NCBI GenBank assembly: GCA_016584305.1
Contig: JACEEZ010018862.1
Location: 164,289 to 228,288, forward strand
DNA length: 64,000 nt
Direction: 5' to 3'
From: Chionoecetes opilio
Taxonomy: Eukaryota; Arthropoda; Malacostraca; Decapoda; Majidae
Shown here: piece after piece, positions 9,688 through 21,110 of the stretch
Position numbering within the stretch: position 1 is the stretch's first letter
Layout of the letters: each line of letters opens with the position of its first letter
Position numbers and translations under genes: made by a program
The notes under the pieces: model-generated
What the model saw: the letters and a program-made list of their open reading frames with translations, nothing else
Told to the model about the DNA's origin: nothing
Databases searched by the model: none

Positions 9688-10606
9688 ATGGAGTCGTGAC
9701 CAGAATATTAGAAGTTGCTCCCCGTGCCATTGCAACTCACTGTTTTTTGCACAGAGAAATGTTCGCTGCAAAAGACTTGGAGCCTGGGCTTCACGCAGTT
9801 ATGAACACTGCTGTAGAAATTGTAAACTTCGTTAAAGCAAGGGCCACAAATTCCAGACTGTTTGCTGCACTCTGTGAGGAAGTAGGTGCAGACTATATAT
9901 CTCTACTTATGCATACAGAGTTGAGATGGTTGTCCCGCGGGCGGATGCTCACACGCTTATTCAGCCTAACGGAGGAGCTGTGTACATTCCTCTCAGAGAA
10001 GAAGCCTGAGCTTGCAGATTTCTTTAATGATGATAAATGGCTTCTTCAGCTGAGCTACCTGGCAGACATATTCAGCGAAGTAAATAAGCTGAACAAAGCA
10101 ATGCAAGGTGCAAACACAAACAACATCTTTCAGTACCAAAAAGTTGAGGCTTTCAAAAGAAAGCTCAAGTTGTGGCGTGTTCGTACCTCGTCAGGAATCA
10201 CTGATATGTTTGAAAATATGCATGCATTCATTCAAGACAGAGGCATTAGCTTCAATGTAGTCAAAGCACAGGTAACATTGCACCTGTCAAAGCTGTTGGA
10301 GAAATTCAACAGATATTTCCCTGAGCTAACTGAGGAGTAGGCTGCTTCTTACCAGTGGATAGAAAACCCCTTCATTGAGAATATTGAGATGAAGCTCCCT
10401 GAAGCCTCACAGTCAAAATTATTAGAGGAGTTCATTGACCTATCATCTGCTGGTACCATGAAGACTCGATTCAGTGCAGTGCCACTAGAAACCTTCTGGG
10501 CTCAATGTTTTCATGAGTTCCCGATTTCTCATGGAGCAGCTATGAAAGTGTTGTTACCTTTCACCACCACCTACCTATGTGAGTCAAGCTTTTCAGCCAT
10601 TACAGC
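9688..10606 (+). pseudogene. hAT transposase, ZBED5/SCAND3-like, 3' half (broken)
   Basis: The coding resumes after the 8.8-kb block with GVVTRILEVAP and stays open to a stop at 10338-10340, then continues in frame at 10389. Recognisable family blocks include ATHCFLHRE, NFVKARATNSRLFAALCEE, LMHTELRWLSRG and the C-terminal hAT dimerisation segment LLPFTTTYLCESSFSAITA. The sequence ends there because another hAT-type element starts at 10607. The catalytic residues in the missing junction cannot be judged. This is the second part of the gene starting at the left edge of the window. Confidence 0.85.
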
Positions 10607-11875
10607 CAGGGCTTGGAAACGGTTTAAGGGAACGAAAACGAAAACCGAAACGAACGAAATTATGCTCGGAACAAAAACGGAAACGAAAACGTTATCGTAT
10701 TTACTGTTCCGGAGCAAAAACGCTATTTTGAAATCCCTGTAACCGGTTAATAACGTTATTTTTTCGTTCCATGCCATATTTGGTCACTAATCCATTTTCA
10801 CTTCCAGTAGCCAAATTATTTAAGTAAATGCATCTGTATTACATACATACATTAATTAAGTCTACTGTATTTGTTCACTTGGCAATTGACGATGTGGTTT
10901 TGTTTCAAATAGTATCATATGCACCACTTTTCATTTTATTTGTGAAGAATAACTATTTTTTACCTTATATAATTATGAATTTATGCCTTCGTGATATGCA
11001 TCACGTTCCCTTATTTTATTACACCTTCCAATCGTGCAATCGTTAAACTATTATACTGCAGTTTGGTTTAAGAATATGCTTAGATCCAGTATTCGAAAAG
11101 GGATTATATATCGTGAGTATGTGCTTAAATGTTTAACTGTGTTCATAGCCTAATGCTTGGTGCACCGAATTTCGGTGTGAGTGTCCTAAGTTCGAGTCCT
11201 TGGAGTACCACATGTAGTAATTGACCTCATTGATTAGGTATATTTAATTAGTGGGCTGGTGATATTACGAATTAATATAGTTTTACCATATATAATATTA
11301 ATAAATAATTAGTGATTCATGTCTTTACGACGACTGAGATTGCATACACTACGCTTCCTGTATTGTATATGTAAATGTGTTGCCTTATTTAAGTCGTATA
11401 ATAATATAGTTCTTACGACATCTAAGGGTTTGATTTTGTTGGATACTATGCACCATGAAATGTATGGCTTTATTACCATCTTTAAAAATGTAGTCATGTA
11501 TAGGCATTATTATTTATTACGGCTAATAGCATAATAGCATATTTTGGGGAGGCGGTAGCGGAGTGGTTAGCGTCTCCGACTGGCGTTCTCGGTTACCCGA
11601 GTTCGATCCCCGAAGAAACCCTTCCCAAAAAACCTTTCTGCACAGTCGAGTGGCCTAAGAACACCCACATGCTCTGTTCATCAACTCTAACTTCGATTTC
11701 GAGTGCATTGGAGGACACGGGGGCGGCATGAGCCTCTAATCACAGGCGTCACTATAAAAAAATCCTGCCTGCGCCATCACGGGCGAGGACCAACCATCAC
11801 AGCCCTCAAGTGAACCTCCAGAGTCTACCATCTGAGCCCTGGGTCACCACTGCCTACAGGCGCTATAGGCACAGA

Positions 11876-11909
<34 letters not shown>

Positions 11910-12067
11910 CATTACATGGTTTGAGAATAACGTTCTAACCGGTTTTCATTTCGTTCTAACCGGTTCAGGAACGTTATGTTTGGAGGAGGAACGCAAAACG
12001 AAACGTTAATAATACTGTTTCTGATCGGAACGAACCGTTTGAGAAATTATTTCGTTTTCAAGCCCTG
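10607..12067. mobile_element. hAT-type non-autonomous element (CAGGGCTTG ends)
   Basis: The termini are CAGGGCTTGGAAACG (10607) and CGTTTTCAAGCCCTG (ending 12067), imperfect inverted repeats. Subterminal GAACG/CGTTC motifs are abundant at both ends (10630-10770, 11930-12055). The flanking 8-mers (ATTACAGC and TTTTCCAT) do not match, so no target duplication is shown and the right flank may be rearranged. It cuts the C-terminus of the ZBED5-like transposase gene and itself contains a SINE. Confidence 0.7.
11546..11907 (+). mobile_element. tRNA-derived SINE with poly(A) tail
   Basis: The head GGGGAGGCGGTAGCGGAGTGG looks like a tRNA 5' half with an A box, followed by a B box (GTTCGATCCC at about 11601). 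A body of about 280 bp follows, ending in 29 consecutive A at 11879-11907. The body phrase CACGGGCGAGGACCAACC is shared with the SINE at 25647. This is a SINE rather than a tRNA gene because of the body and tail. Confidence 0.85.
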
Positions 12068-12369
12068 TTTTCCATGACAAAACTTGCCATACACATATTT
12101 ACCGTCACAATAGGTTTTCTATCTCATGAAATGCTTAATAGTATTGTAAAAAGTATAAGCTGAATGCAAAAAATGTTGATCGCCCAGTGAGAGGGAGGTC
12201 TCACCAGGACTCACGTTCGCCAGGCTATTCCAATACTACTCCTACGCCAACCCTGGCGGAGCAGCGCCTGTCGGAGCGCTTGTGGCGTTTAAAAGTAAGA
12301 AATCACCGAGCGCCTGGCGAACGCATTCGCCAGCACTGGCGAAAGATTTTAAAAGTACGGCCCTCAGTA
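12068..12369. other. Unassigned, with CGCCAGGCGC-rich short repeats
   Basis: No gene is recognised. The phrase TTCGCCAG(G/C) and its inverse recur (about 12207-12345), and TTTAAAAGTA occurs twice about 60 bp apart, hinting at a small degraded MITE. Confidence 0.4.
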
Positions 12370-13000
12370 TAGATTCAAAAACTTTAGAAAGGCAGAAAGT
12401 CAAAGCTATAGGACGGTAGTTTAAAGGATTAGAACGGTCACCCTTCTTAGGAACAGGTTGGATGTGAGCAAACTTCCAGCAAGAAGGAAAGGTGGAAGTA
12501 GATAGACAAAGACGGAAAAGTTTGACCAGGCAGCGTGCAAGCACAGAAACACAGTTTTTGAGAACAATAGGAGGGACTCCGTCAGGACCTTAAGCCTTCC
12601 GAGGATCTAGGCCAGAAAGGGCAAAGAAAACATCATTACGAAGGATCTCAATAACAGGCATAATATAGTCAGAGGGTGGAGGAGAAGGAGGAACAAGCCC
12701 TTCTTTTTCTTCTTCTCCCTTCAAGTCCTTCTTCATCAACAAGAGTGGAATTTTCAGCAAAGGTTTGAGCGAAGAGTTTAGCTTTAGAAATAGATGGGAC
12801 AGCTGTGGAGCCATCTGGGTGAAGCATAGGAGGGAAATATGAAGAAGAAAAATTGTTAAAGATGTTATTAGCTAGATGCCAGAAGTCACGAGAGGAGTTC
12901 GATTCAGAAAGATTTTGACATTTTCTATGAATGAAGGAGTTTTTTGGTAAGTTGAAGTAAAGATTTGGGATGATTACGGGCCGAAATACGGGCGTCTGTT
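12370..13000 (-). pseudogene. Jockey-like LINE reverse transcriptase fragment
   Basis: Minus-strand frames at about 12980-12600 and 12600-12370 carry GLDPRKAYGPDGVPP, then WKFAHIQPVPKKGDRS, NYRPIALT and LSKVFESI, the RT N-terminal blocks of Jockey-type elements. Endonuclease, the catalytic FADD block and the 3' end are absent. A frame change lies at about 12590. It could be the same family as the 3' fragment at 34590-35490, but they do not overlap so this cannot be tested here. Confidence 0.75.
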
Positions 13001-13009
13001 GTTGACACC

Positions 13010-14674
13010 CTACAGCTGGGCAGCTTCACACCACTGGATTACGGGCAGTGGATGCCGATCCTCCCAGTGACGAAACCGCACCCTTACTCCGGTTGTTGAG
13101 CGGAGCGTATAAGTACACTGCCACTACATGAGTATGTAGAGTATGTAGTGGCAGTCTCAAATCGTTTTAATGTGCTCGGTGCCCTCGAGGACCCTGTAGA
13201 AATATGGGATACTTTCAAACGTGAAACTCTCCAGGCTGCCAAGAAGTATATTGGGGAGCGCCAGAGGTCAAGACGTGGTTTTGTCTCGACGGAGACGCTG
13301 GAGAATATCGAGGAGAGTCGCGCTGCCAGGCTTGCTGCATGGGAACCAGGACCAGTACAGGGATCTCTCACGCAGGATTAGAACCCTCCTGGGGAGAGAC
13401 AACGAGAGGTATGTCAGGAGTCTCGCTCTCGAGGGCCATTTGAACGCTAATGACGTCCGACCCGCCTATCGAGCCCTGAAGAAGCTCCGTCCCAAGTCTT
13501 CATCTCGGGCGAGTGCTATCCGAGCAGCAGATGGGCGCCTCGTGTCGGACATGGATGGGCAGATGGCTCGTTGGGCTGAGTACTCTGGGCAGCTGTTCAC
13601 GGTGGAGCCTACAACTGGGCAGCTAGACACCATTGAATTACAGGCAGTGGATGCCGATCCTCCCATTGAAACCGCACACTCTTTTGACGAAGTCAGAGAG
13701 GCTGTAGCAAAGTTAAGGGGTGGAAAGGCAGCTGGTCTTTGTAATATATGAGCGGAGCTCCTCAAAACAGGGGGTGAGGCCATGAACCGCGTGTTGCATG
13801 CTGTCCTGACTGCCGTGTGGCAATCAGGTACCATTCCTCCTGACTGGAAACGGGAGCTAGTCGTCCCTATCTGGAAAGGGAAAGGGAACCGTCAGGACTG
13901 CAACAATTACCACGGTATTACACTGCTCAGCGTGCCCGGCAAGGTGTTTGCCCATCTATTGCTGACACGGATCCGCTGTCATCTGCTGAAGCATCAGAGA
14001 ACTCAGCAGTCTGGGTTCACGCCTGGTAAGTTAACAACGGACCGTATCCTAGTGCTTCATGTCCTGGTGGAACGCCGTCGTGAGTTTCGACAGGGGATGC
14101 TTACTGCCTATATTGATCTGAAGAAAGCGTTTTACTCAGTGCATCGTGAATCACTCTGGGATTTTCTGCGTCTTTGCGGGATTCCGGCAAGGACTATTGG
14201 TCTGATGACTGGCCTGTACTCTGGGACTGAGAGTGCTGTGAAGTGTGGGAGAGGTATATCCAGCTTTTTTCCTGAATACAGGAGTGAAGCAAGGGTGCGT
14301 CCTTGCCCCATCACTTTTCAACACTTGTATGGACTGGGTATCGGACAAAGTTGTAGATAAAAGGGATCGTGGATCGTCCCTCGAGACACGTCAAGAAGTC
14401 TTTCGGCTGATTGGCATAGCTCACGGTGTTATGGACTCGCTCAGCACGAGTTTTGGCGCTGTCGATACCTCTGCAGAAGGACAAAAATCTGGATCTTCAA
14501 GTCGCTTGTGATCCCTGTCTTACTCTATGGATGTGAGACATGGACACTAAATAGCGACTTGAAGAGGCGATTCGATGCCTTTGGTAATAAGTTTCTTCGC
14601 AGAATCATGGGGCATCACTGGGATGATTTCGTGTCAAATCAGCAATTGCACCGTGAGACTGAATCGAGGCCTAC
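13010..14674 (+). pseudogene. RTE-like LINE reverse transcriptase, internally deleted
   Basis: Plus-strand frames run from a pre-RT region (13138-13380, 13380-13750) through RT blocks: AVWQSGTIPPDWKR, NYHGITLLSVPGK, QSGFTPGK, AYIDLKKAFYSVH (motif A, with Tyr in place of the usual second Asp) and GVKQGCVLAPSLFNTC. After CMDW (14340) the sequence jumps to a downstream part (GIAHGVMDSLSTS) and then PVLLYGCETWTLN. The block with the FADD catalytic pair is therefore deleted. A stretch at 13010-13090 duplicates 13609-13690. A 12-bp perfect hairpin (CTGCCACTACAT / ATGTAGTGGCAG, 13118-13154) lies at the front. The clade call is tentative. Confidence 0.75.
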
Positions 14675-15316
14675 TAGGCCTCTTTCACACGAGGCCACTG
14701 GTAGCCGCCACTGGTTGCCTCGTTCAAATAGTGCCGTGACACTAGTAACTCATCGATACACACCGCTCCTTGTCAGTTGGAAGAATGGTGTCAAACGAAG
14801 AGCTCCTCCTCGTTGCCTTGCTGGCTAAAACGAAATCGAAGAGACGCTCTCGAGAGAGGAAAATGCATGTGCATCACATATTATCATCTAGAATGGACAG
14901 AGGACTACATAATACACTTTTCAATGATTTGTGTGGTGATGAGAAGTTTTTCAACTACTTTCGCATGAGCAAGCTATCGTTTGAAGAACTTCTCAGCCAC
15001 ATCAGGAGAGACATCACAGGGACTACCACAAACATGAGAGAATGCATTACACCAGAGGAGAAGCATGCAGTAACTTGGGCGACAGTGGCGGTAACTGGTG
15101 GCGCCATATGAAAGCTCCCATTGGAAGCAATGCTTTACAGCGAGTGGCGGCAACTGCGAGTGGCGGACGCATAGTTGCGGGAGCGAGCCACCGCAAAGCT
15201 GGTTGCCCGCCAGCAACTGCAGTGGCCTGGTATGAAAGGCTCCATTGAAAAGTATGGGAGGCAACTAGTTGCCGCCACCGGTGGCGGACACCAGTGTCCT
15301 CGTGTGAAAGAGGCCT
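14675..15316 (+). mobile_element. PIF/Harbinger element fragment with transposase N-terminus
   Basis: Bounded by a perfect 19-bp inverted repeat AGGCCTCTTTCACACGAGG (14675-14693 and complement 15298-15316). Inside, the plus frame 14770-15111 encodes a charged N-terminal segment with FFNYFRMSKLSFEELLSHI and a following TNMRE..TPEEKHAVT block, the start of a HARBI1-like transposase; the DDE core is missing. The rest is GTGGCGG-rich subterminal repeat. Flanking trinucleotides are CTA and TAA, compatible with a decayed TWA target duplication. It is inserted in the 3' part of the RTE-like LINE. Confidence 0.75.
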
Positions 15317-15363
15317 AAGGCCTGTTTCACACGAATATAATTTCAACACGAATTGATAGTCCG

Positions 15364-15645
15364 TCAGCGCCAACGTATAGCGCCGTCAGCGCCGGCTATG
15401 TGGGCATGTGGCACGCTAACCTGAAACCGATTCTTTCCACCGGGTTGTATCTGTAAGAGACAATCTGGGGTGGAGGAGGCCAAGGGGGCGCCCACAAGGC
15501 TCGTGGCTGGGGCAAGTTGATGTTTCCTGTCGAGAGTTGCTTGGTATGGGAAGGGAGTCTGCATGGGGCTCCCGCGTGGTGACTCCCGGGAGTGGCGTCT
15601 TAGGGTGGGTGAGGCGACGTACCCCCTGGCGTATGCCCCCAATGT
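15364..15645 (-). repeat. Dispersed repeat of about 285 bp, copy 1
   Basis: The complement of this stretch matches 63130-63412 over its length: GGGGGCATACGCC at one end, CACGAGC..GTGGGCGCCCCCTTGG in the middle, TGTCTCTTACAGATACAACC near the other end. Both copies have ORF-like frames, but these differ by indels, so it behaves as a repeat rather than a gene. The class is unknown. Confidence 0.75.
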
Positions 15646-15654
15646 TTGATTGAT

Positions 15655-15900
15655 TAATTGGGCCACTTTAGATTACCCAGGCATTTATCGACCCCTTTAG
15701 ACTCCCAAGGCATTTGCCGACCCCCTTTAGACCGCCAAGCACGCCTAGCTACGAATTTGCGGGCCCTGGTTCGATGCCAGGTCAGGACAGCCTGCTGCCA
15801 GCCCACCCAGATGTTCATCCTTCCTTTCGGGGTTGGTTGATAAATGTGTACCTGGGGAAACCTGGGGAAGGGCTTGCAGATTGCTTGGTTATGAGATATT
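15655..15900 (+). repeat. SINE-like segment with RNA polymerase III B box
   Basis: CCTGGTTCGATGCCAGG (about 15765-15781) reads as a tRNA B box with T-arm pairing. Before it, CCCTTTAGAC(T/C)..CCAAGC recurs three times (15660-15740, period about 30). No A box at correct spacing or poly(A) is evident, so this may be a SINE fragment. Confidence 0.4.
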
Positions 15901-16340
15901 AATGCAAGTAAATGTTAACGAGATTAATGTATCATGTGTTTTTGTTTACCTTTAACCTTTTACCTTTGAACAGCGGCGCAGCTGTTAGCCACTGGCACAC
16001 ATGTTTTATATTAATATGTCTTCCAGGATCACTGATAAAAAACATTTTAAATCAGACCTTGGAAACGGCATTATTTTAATAATGCGAAACTTATTTATGT
16101 ATAATGTTCCATAAATAGTAGCAACATCGCTTTCGCATGACGGAGAAACATTTGGTGGATCCAATTGGCAATTACTAGACAGCTCTGTGCTCTGTGACGG
16201 ACAACACACGGAGCACTCCACACTTCACGGATACGGAGTGACGTCATTAATGACGTTACTCCATGAAACACGGACAGCAAAAAGGGGTAGTGTGAACCTT
16301 ATGAATTAAGTGATAGCCGTGTGCAAATCTTTTGTGATAC
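15901..16340. other. Unassigned stretch with a 28-bp palindrome
   Basis: No gene is seen. The notable structure is a near-perfect palindrome at 16235-16262 (GGAGTGACGTCATTAATGACG and its complementary continuation, one mismatched pair), which contains a TGACGTCA CRE-like word. It may mark a small inverted-repeat element upstream of the BEL pol. Confidence 0.5.
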
Positions 16341-16384
16341 AATAATGGCCGATTAACCCCGACCTCATCTGCCCGCAATGCTGG

Positions 16385-19095
16385 GAGCTTCATACCACTG
16401 GAATGAATGAATTCTGTCATGCTGTCAAACTCAGTAAACTGGACCAACATACTCATAGATTTGTTTGTAGGGACTATGACAGTGACAGACCACCTGATCA
16501 TTATGCCCTGACCTAGGTGACGTTTGGAGACAGCCCTAGTGGTATATTAGCCACTTTAGCTATGAGACGTACTGTAGAGAAGTTTGGCAGTGAGTTTCCG
16601 GAAGTGCAAGCCATGATTTTGCACAATGCATATGTGGATGACATACTATATTCCACTGATAGTGTGGAAAAGGCATTCAATTTGATACAGAACGCGGAGG
16701 AGGTATTTTCTCAGGGAAGTTTCCATGTAAAGCATTGGATTATTAGCGGATATCATGATTCATACCATCAATGTGATATAATCTAATTGTGAAAAAATAT
16801 TAGTTTAAATGGAACCCTAAAACAGACTATTTTTCCTTCACAGTAAAGGTTAACTTCTCACCAAGGGTAAAAGGGATCCGGAGTGGCCCAAATTTAGAGC
16901 GTTGTGAAATTGAAGCCAAATTTCCTGAAATTTTAACCCGTAGAATAATACTGAGTCAAATTGCTTCACTCTATGATCCATTGGGGCTTGCTATACCAGT
17001 TACTTTGGAAGCTAAAGTATTGATGAGGTACAGGATTACCAAATGTGAATCAAATGTGATGATCCACTCGATGCTTCTGTGGTAAATTAATGGAAATCAT
17101 TCTTTACAGAGTGGTATGGATTGGAAGAATTGACATTCAGAAGGCTCCTAAAACCATCTAATGCCTTTAGTAAGCCCAGCCTGATAATATTATCTAATGT
17201 TAGCATGCAGGCGTATGTATGGAGCATGTGCCTATGTCAGCTGGCAAATTGATGAGAATCAGTTTTTTGCAAGTCTAATTGTGTCCAAAAATAAGATTGC
17301 ACCTGTGAGACAGTTGACCATTCCTCGCTTGGAACTGTGTGGCGCCCTTATGGCAGCTAGGTTGAGAGAGGCTATATATATAGTAAAGGAGTTTGATTGG
17401 GAATTTGAATCAGTGTTTCACAATGTGGACTCATCAATTGTAAGATCACAATTTCAAAGGGAATCTCATGGTTTTAATACTTTTGTAACTGTCCGCATAG
17501 CAGAGATACAGATCAAAACGAATTCGAGAGAATGGTGGTGGGTCGACACAAATCAGAATGTTGCGAACTTAACTTCCAAACGATGCAGCTCAGAGTAAAT
17601 TGGTAAAGGCTCAGTTTGGCAAAGGGGACCTGATTTTTTTACTTTACCAATATCAGAATGGCCCATCAGGCAAACATGTGAAGATCAGAGACCAGATAGA
17701 ATTGGCATTATCATGAATGTTGCTAAGGAGAACAAGGAAATCACAAATTTGAGTGTAATTAATGTTGATAGATTTAGTAATATTATAGATTACTCAGAGT
17801 CACATGTAGAATAAGGGCTGTGTTCAGATGCAAGTCTTTTAAGGGTTTGTTGAATGAACCCACAGTTGAGGACGTGGAAGAAGTAGAATTAATGTGGGTG
17901 AAGGAGATGGAACATGGGTGATTGGGAGGTTCGGTTCAAGAGATTGTGTCCCATGCTACTTGAGAATGGAATAATAATTGTAGTAGGACAAAGAATTTCC
18001 AAGTGGTTGAGAACTGGAATCAGGAAAATTTTGTATTGATACTAGCTAGCCATCCAGTGACTAGATTGTATGTATCATGTTTTGACAATGTGGATCATGC
18101 AGACGTTCAAACTACTTTGACAAAGTTGCAAAGAAAGTTCTGGGTTTCGGGTGCCAGGAAGATAATCAAAATAATTAAAAAAAAATGTGTAATGTGTAGC
18201 AAGTTAACAAAACAGATAGAAGATCAACGTATGGGTCAGGTGAGGACAGAAATACTGAACCTCCGTTCGAACCTCCGAACACTCCTCCGTTCTACCACAC
18301 GGCAGTGGATTTGTTTGGGCCCTTAACAATAAGAGATACAGTCAAAAGGAGAACTTATGGTAAAGCGTTTGGGGTCATATTTAATTGCTTGGTTACCAGG
18401 GCAGTTTATTTGGACTTGGCTGAAGGGTAGGTGGCTGAAGGAACAAAGCCTGGGTTTAGCTTAGAATTAGGTAGTTACCTCTGCCCCAATGATTTGTTAC
18501 TTGGTTGATCTAGTATTCATTGTCCAAGTGGAATGTATGATAAGATAAAGATACTTTGATCCTATCTAGACACTTTGCAAGTACCAACTACAAGGTTATT
18601 GACTATGCAAAGCGCCACCACGCCAGGACGAACTCGGTGGACTCGAACCGCTGACCGAATGCAGGGACTCTACACTCGAGTCTGTGACTCTACCAACCGT
18701 TCCACCCTGGCGGGTTGGAATGTATGAGGTTAACGGAAACCATAAAAAGGAGATTGGGATTTATTCAGGAGATTATAGATTAATTTTGGAGAAAGTGGCA
18801 GCGTGACTATTTCCCAAGCATGTTAGTCAGACAGAAATGGCACACAACTAGGAGGAATGTTAGAATTGGTGATGTGGTTCTAGTGCAAGATAGCAATTCT
18901 ATAAGAGGGGCATGGAAACTAGCCCAGGTAATAAGAGCAGACCCGGGACGTAATGGTACTGTGCGAGATGTTGATTTGAGGTACAAGAAAATTATAATAA
19001 GTCAAGGTAAGAGATATGATGGAGATGTGGATACAATAATGAGTAGGTCTGTACATAGATTGGTGGTGATCTTACCGGTTGAAGAACAAATGTAA
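16385..19095 (+). pseudogene. BEL/Pao retrotransposon pol, decayed
   Basis: Plus-strand blocks follow the BEL/Pao pol order. The RT starts at about 16385, carries VTFGDSPSG, and has the catalytic AYVDDILYS (about 16625-16660). A connection block has SLYDPLGLAIPV (about 16960-17000). An RNase H-side region has TIPRLELCGALMAARL and WWWVDTNQNVA (17197-17598). A zinc-binding integrase head has VDHADVQTTL and CVMC (18003-18230), with the first zinc His apparently replaced. An integrase core fragment follows (about 18290-18430). The C-terminal DUF5641-type domain (18820-19095) has KWHTTRRNVRIGDVVLVQD and ends in a stop. Numerous stops and frame breaks, a SINE at 18541-18715 and a missing 5' part show it is dead. 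Confidence 0.85.
18541..18715 (-). mobile_element. tRNA-derived SINE with 12-bp target duplication
   Basis: On the minus strand the tRNA-like head (GCCAGGG...GGTTGGTAGAGT A box; GGTTCGAGTCC B box at about 18637-18647) is followed by a short AT-rich tail. The element is flanked by identical TGGAATGTATGA copies at 18529-18540 and 18716-18727. The duplication falls inside the BEL/Pao integrase region, so this SINE inserted after the retrotransposon. Confidence 0.9.
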
Positions 19096-19231
19096 TCTCA
19101 AATTTAATGTTTTTGTGGCATCTCTGTATGTTGATAATAGGAATATTATTTATTCATGGAGATTCTACCAGAGGATATCTTGATATATATTGTACATTTG
19201 TGCCATACAGTCTACTTATACAGTTCATTTT

Positions 19232-20070
19232 GTGGGGGCGGAGTGTATCATTGGAATTATATTTAATATTATTGGAGATAAGGAGTGGGCATTTGTGTTA
19301 TTAGTTTTGGAAATATAGAATTTCAAGTTTGTTGTTTCCGTTTGACGCGCATCTCGAGCAGATTTTGTTACGCATCTATGAAGCGTCCTGGGCAAAGACG
19401 GGCTGACGATAATGCATTGTGTTGTGAGCTGCCCAGATGTAACGCTGTTAGGACAGCACTCGGGATATTTAAGTTATGTGTGTGCCTTCATATTGTTGTA
19501 TGTATACTTATACTTGATTCTATATATGTATTGGTAGGATGTGATCGTGATATAATGCACAAATACTAGCCAAGTGATTCATCTCTGCTCTCTGTGACTT
19601 TGTTATGGTGATCTTCTGGAATGTTTTGTTTTGATTCGGCTTTCAGAGCCAGAGCATTGGTGATATTATGGGGATGGTATGGTTCTGGACTACTGGGGGT
19701 CAAGGCTTGCGACGGTGGGGCCATTAAAGTGAGTGTTATTTCTTTATGTTCATATGCATATGGTGTGTGCTGCAGTGAGACGTGTTTAGGTGGCATTGTT
19801 AATATGAGTTTTGATTCTTTGTTTAACATACTTGACAAGTATATTGTGTCATTTACTGTATACAGTGTGATGTTAAGGCATATGTTCCGTCTGAACAGAC
19901 ATTCAGATGGGCAGGGGCTCATCCCACCAAAAAGAGCACTCACCAAAAATTTACAAATTCTGAAAGACTTCAATCTTGATTATGCGAGATCGCTTGTACG
20001 TGTGTGTATAAATAGTCATGTGCGATGTGCCTGTGGGGCAAAATTATTATGTGATATCTTTCGCACTTAA
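19232..20070 (+). other. Putative 3' LTR region of the BEL/Pao element
   Basis: A polypurine-like run GTGGGGGCGGAG (19232-19243) is followed directly by TGTATCATTGG, as expected at the start of a 3' LTR beginning with TG. The right end cannot be placed because no 5' LTR is in the window to compare. A 149-residue open frame at 19621-20070 has no recognisable domain and may be chance. Confidence 0.45.
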
Positions 20071-20594
20071 ACACGTGAATGATTTATCAAAATAGCATGG
20101 CTATAATTTTGTATTTACATGTCTTGAGAACACAATAATGACAAATCAGCTAGAGCCTTATAATGACGCCCATCTTTTGGAAAGGGTGTAGACGAATAAC
20201 ACCTTTGTTCCTGTATGGATGTCCATTGTCGATTGTCCTGCACACAAGGAATACACTAACTCAGCACCACAAAACATGAGGCTTAGCTTAGTTTTTAGCA
20301 ACTAAAGCTATGAAATACCAAGAACAAGTAATCCATATGTTATTGAAACATACCCACGTCCATATGCAGTAGATCATCGATAGAACGGACTAAAAGGGGT
20401 GAACCTTCGTCCGATAACACTAATTGTCCGATATAACCGGCGTACACGAAAAAAAAAATTGAAATAATATGAGCCACCTCCCTCTTACTCCCTCTTCTGT
20501 GACGTCATATATTACAATTTAAGAGACATTACAGAATTTGTGCATGTATATTAATTTATTTATCTATTTTATTATACTATTATTTTAGTATTAT

Positions 20595-20596
<2 letters not shown>
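20071..20596. other. Unassigned sequence
   Basis: No gene, LTR end or clear repeat was recognised apart from a short A-run near 20450. Confidence 0.5.

Positions 20597-20678
<82 letters not shown>
20597..20678 (+). repeat. (GT)n microsatellite
   Basis: About 41 uninterrupted GT units. Confidence 0.98.
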
Positions 20679-20684
<6 letters not shown>

Positions 20685-21110
20685 AAATTAATGGTAGAAA
20701 TATTTCTAACTGTGCCAGACATCTGGGGTCATATGGCACTATGGGAATTGCGAGTTTAGTATGGTAGACGGTGATGCTGGGGAGCGCTTGTTCCACGGGG
20801 CCAACGGACACCCTGTCCCAATACGACATTCAAGCCACCGTATTAGGGGGGCGCCGAAGACCACGTTTCAAGCACCGCCACCGCGACAAGGTGACTCCCC
20901 TCAGCGAGGGGGGAGGGGTTGTGTGTGTGTTTGTGTGATACTGGAATGTGTTCGAATTATACAAAATCCACTGTATTGGGGTCTGTTGTGCCGCGGGTCT
21001 ACTGTATTGCTGTTCTGACCCAAATGTGGCGTGTCTACAATGCTTGATGTCATATCTATGTGTTTACAATAGCAATCTTCTGTTAGCCATTCTCTTGAAA
21101 ATTTTCAAAA
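20679..21110. other. Unassigned sequence
   Basis: No recognised gene; a short GT-rich patch lies at 20915-20940. The phrase CTGTGCCAGACATC near 20710 also appears near 43150 (GTGCCAGACATCGGGGTCATAATGGCAC), a possible short dispersed repeat. Confidence 0.4.

Noticed and set aside
11546..11625. tRNA gene
   Set aside because: A and B boxes are present, but the sequence continues into a SINE body and poly(A), and acceptor-stem pairing is poor. The same applies at 25647 and 18630-18715.
15047..15373. Minus-strand frames in 14974-15373
   Set aside because: Shadows of the PIF/Harbinger subterminal GTGGCGG repeats and the LINE.
19621..20070. 149-residue plus-strand frame as a gene
   Set aside because: No domain, unusual composition, and location in a presumed LTR; treated as chance.
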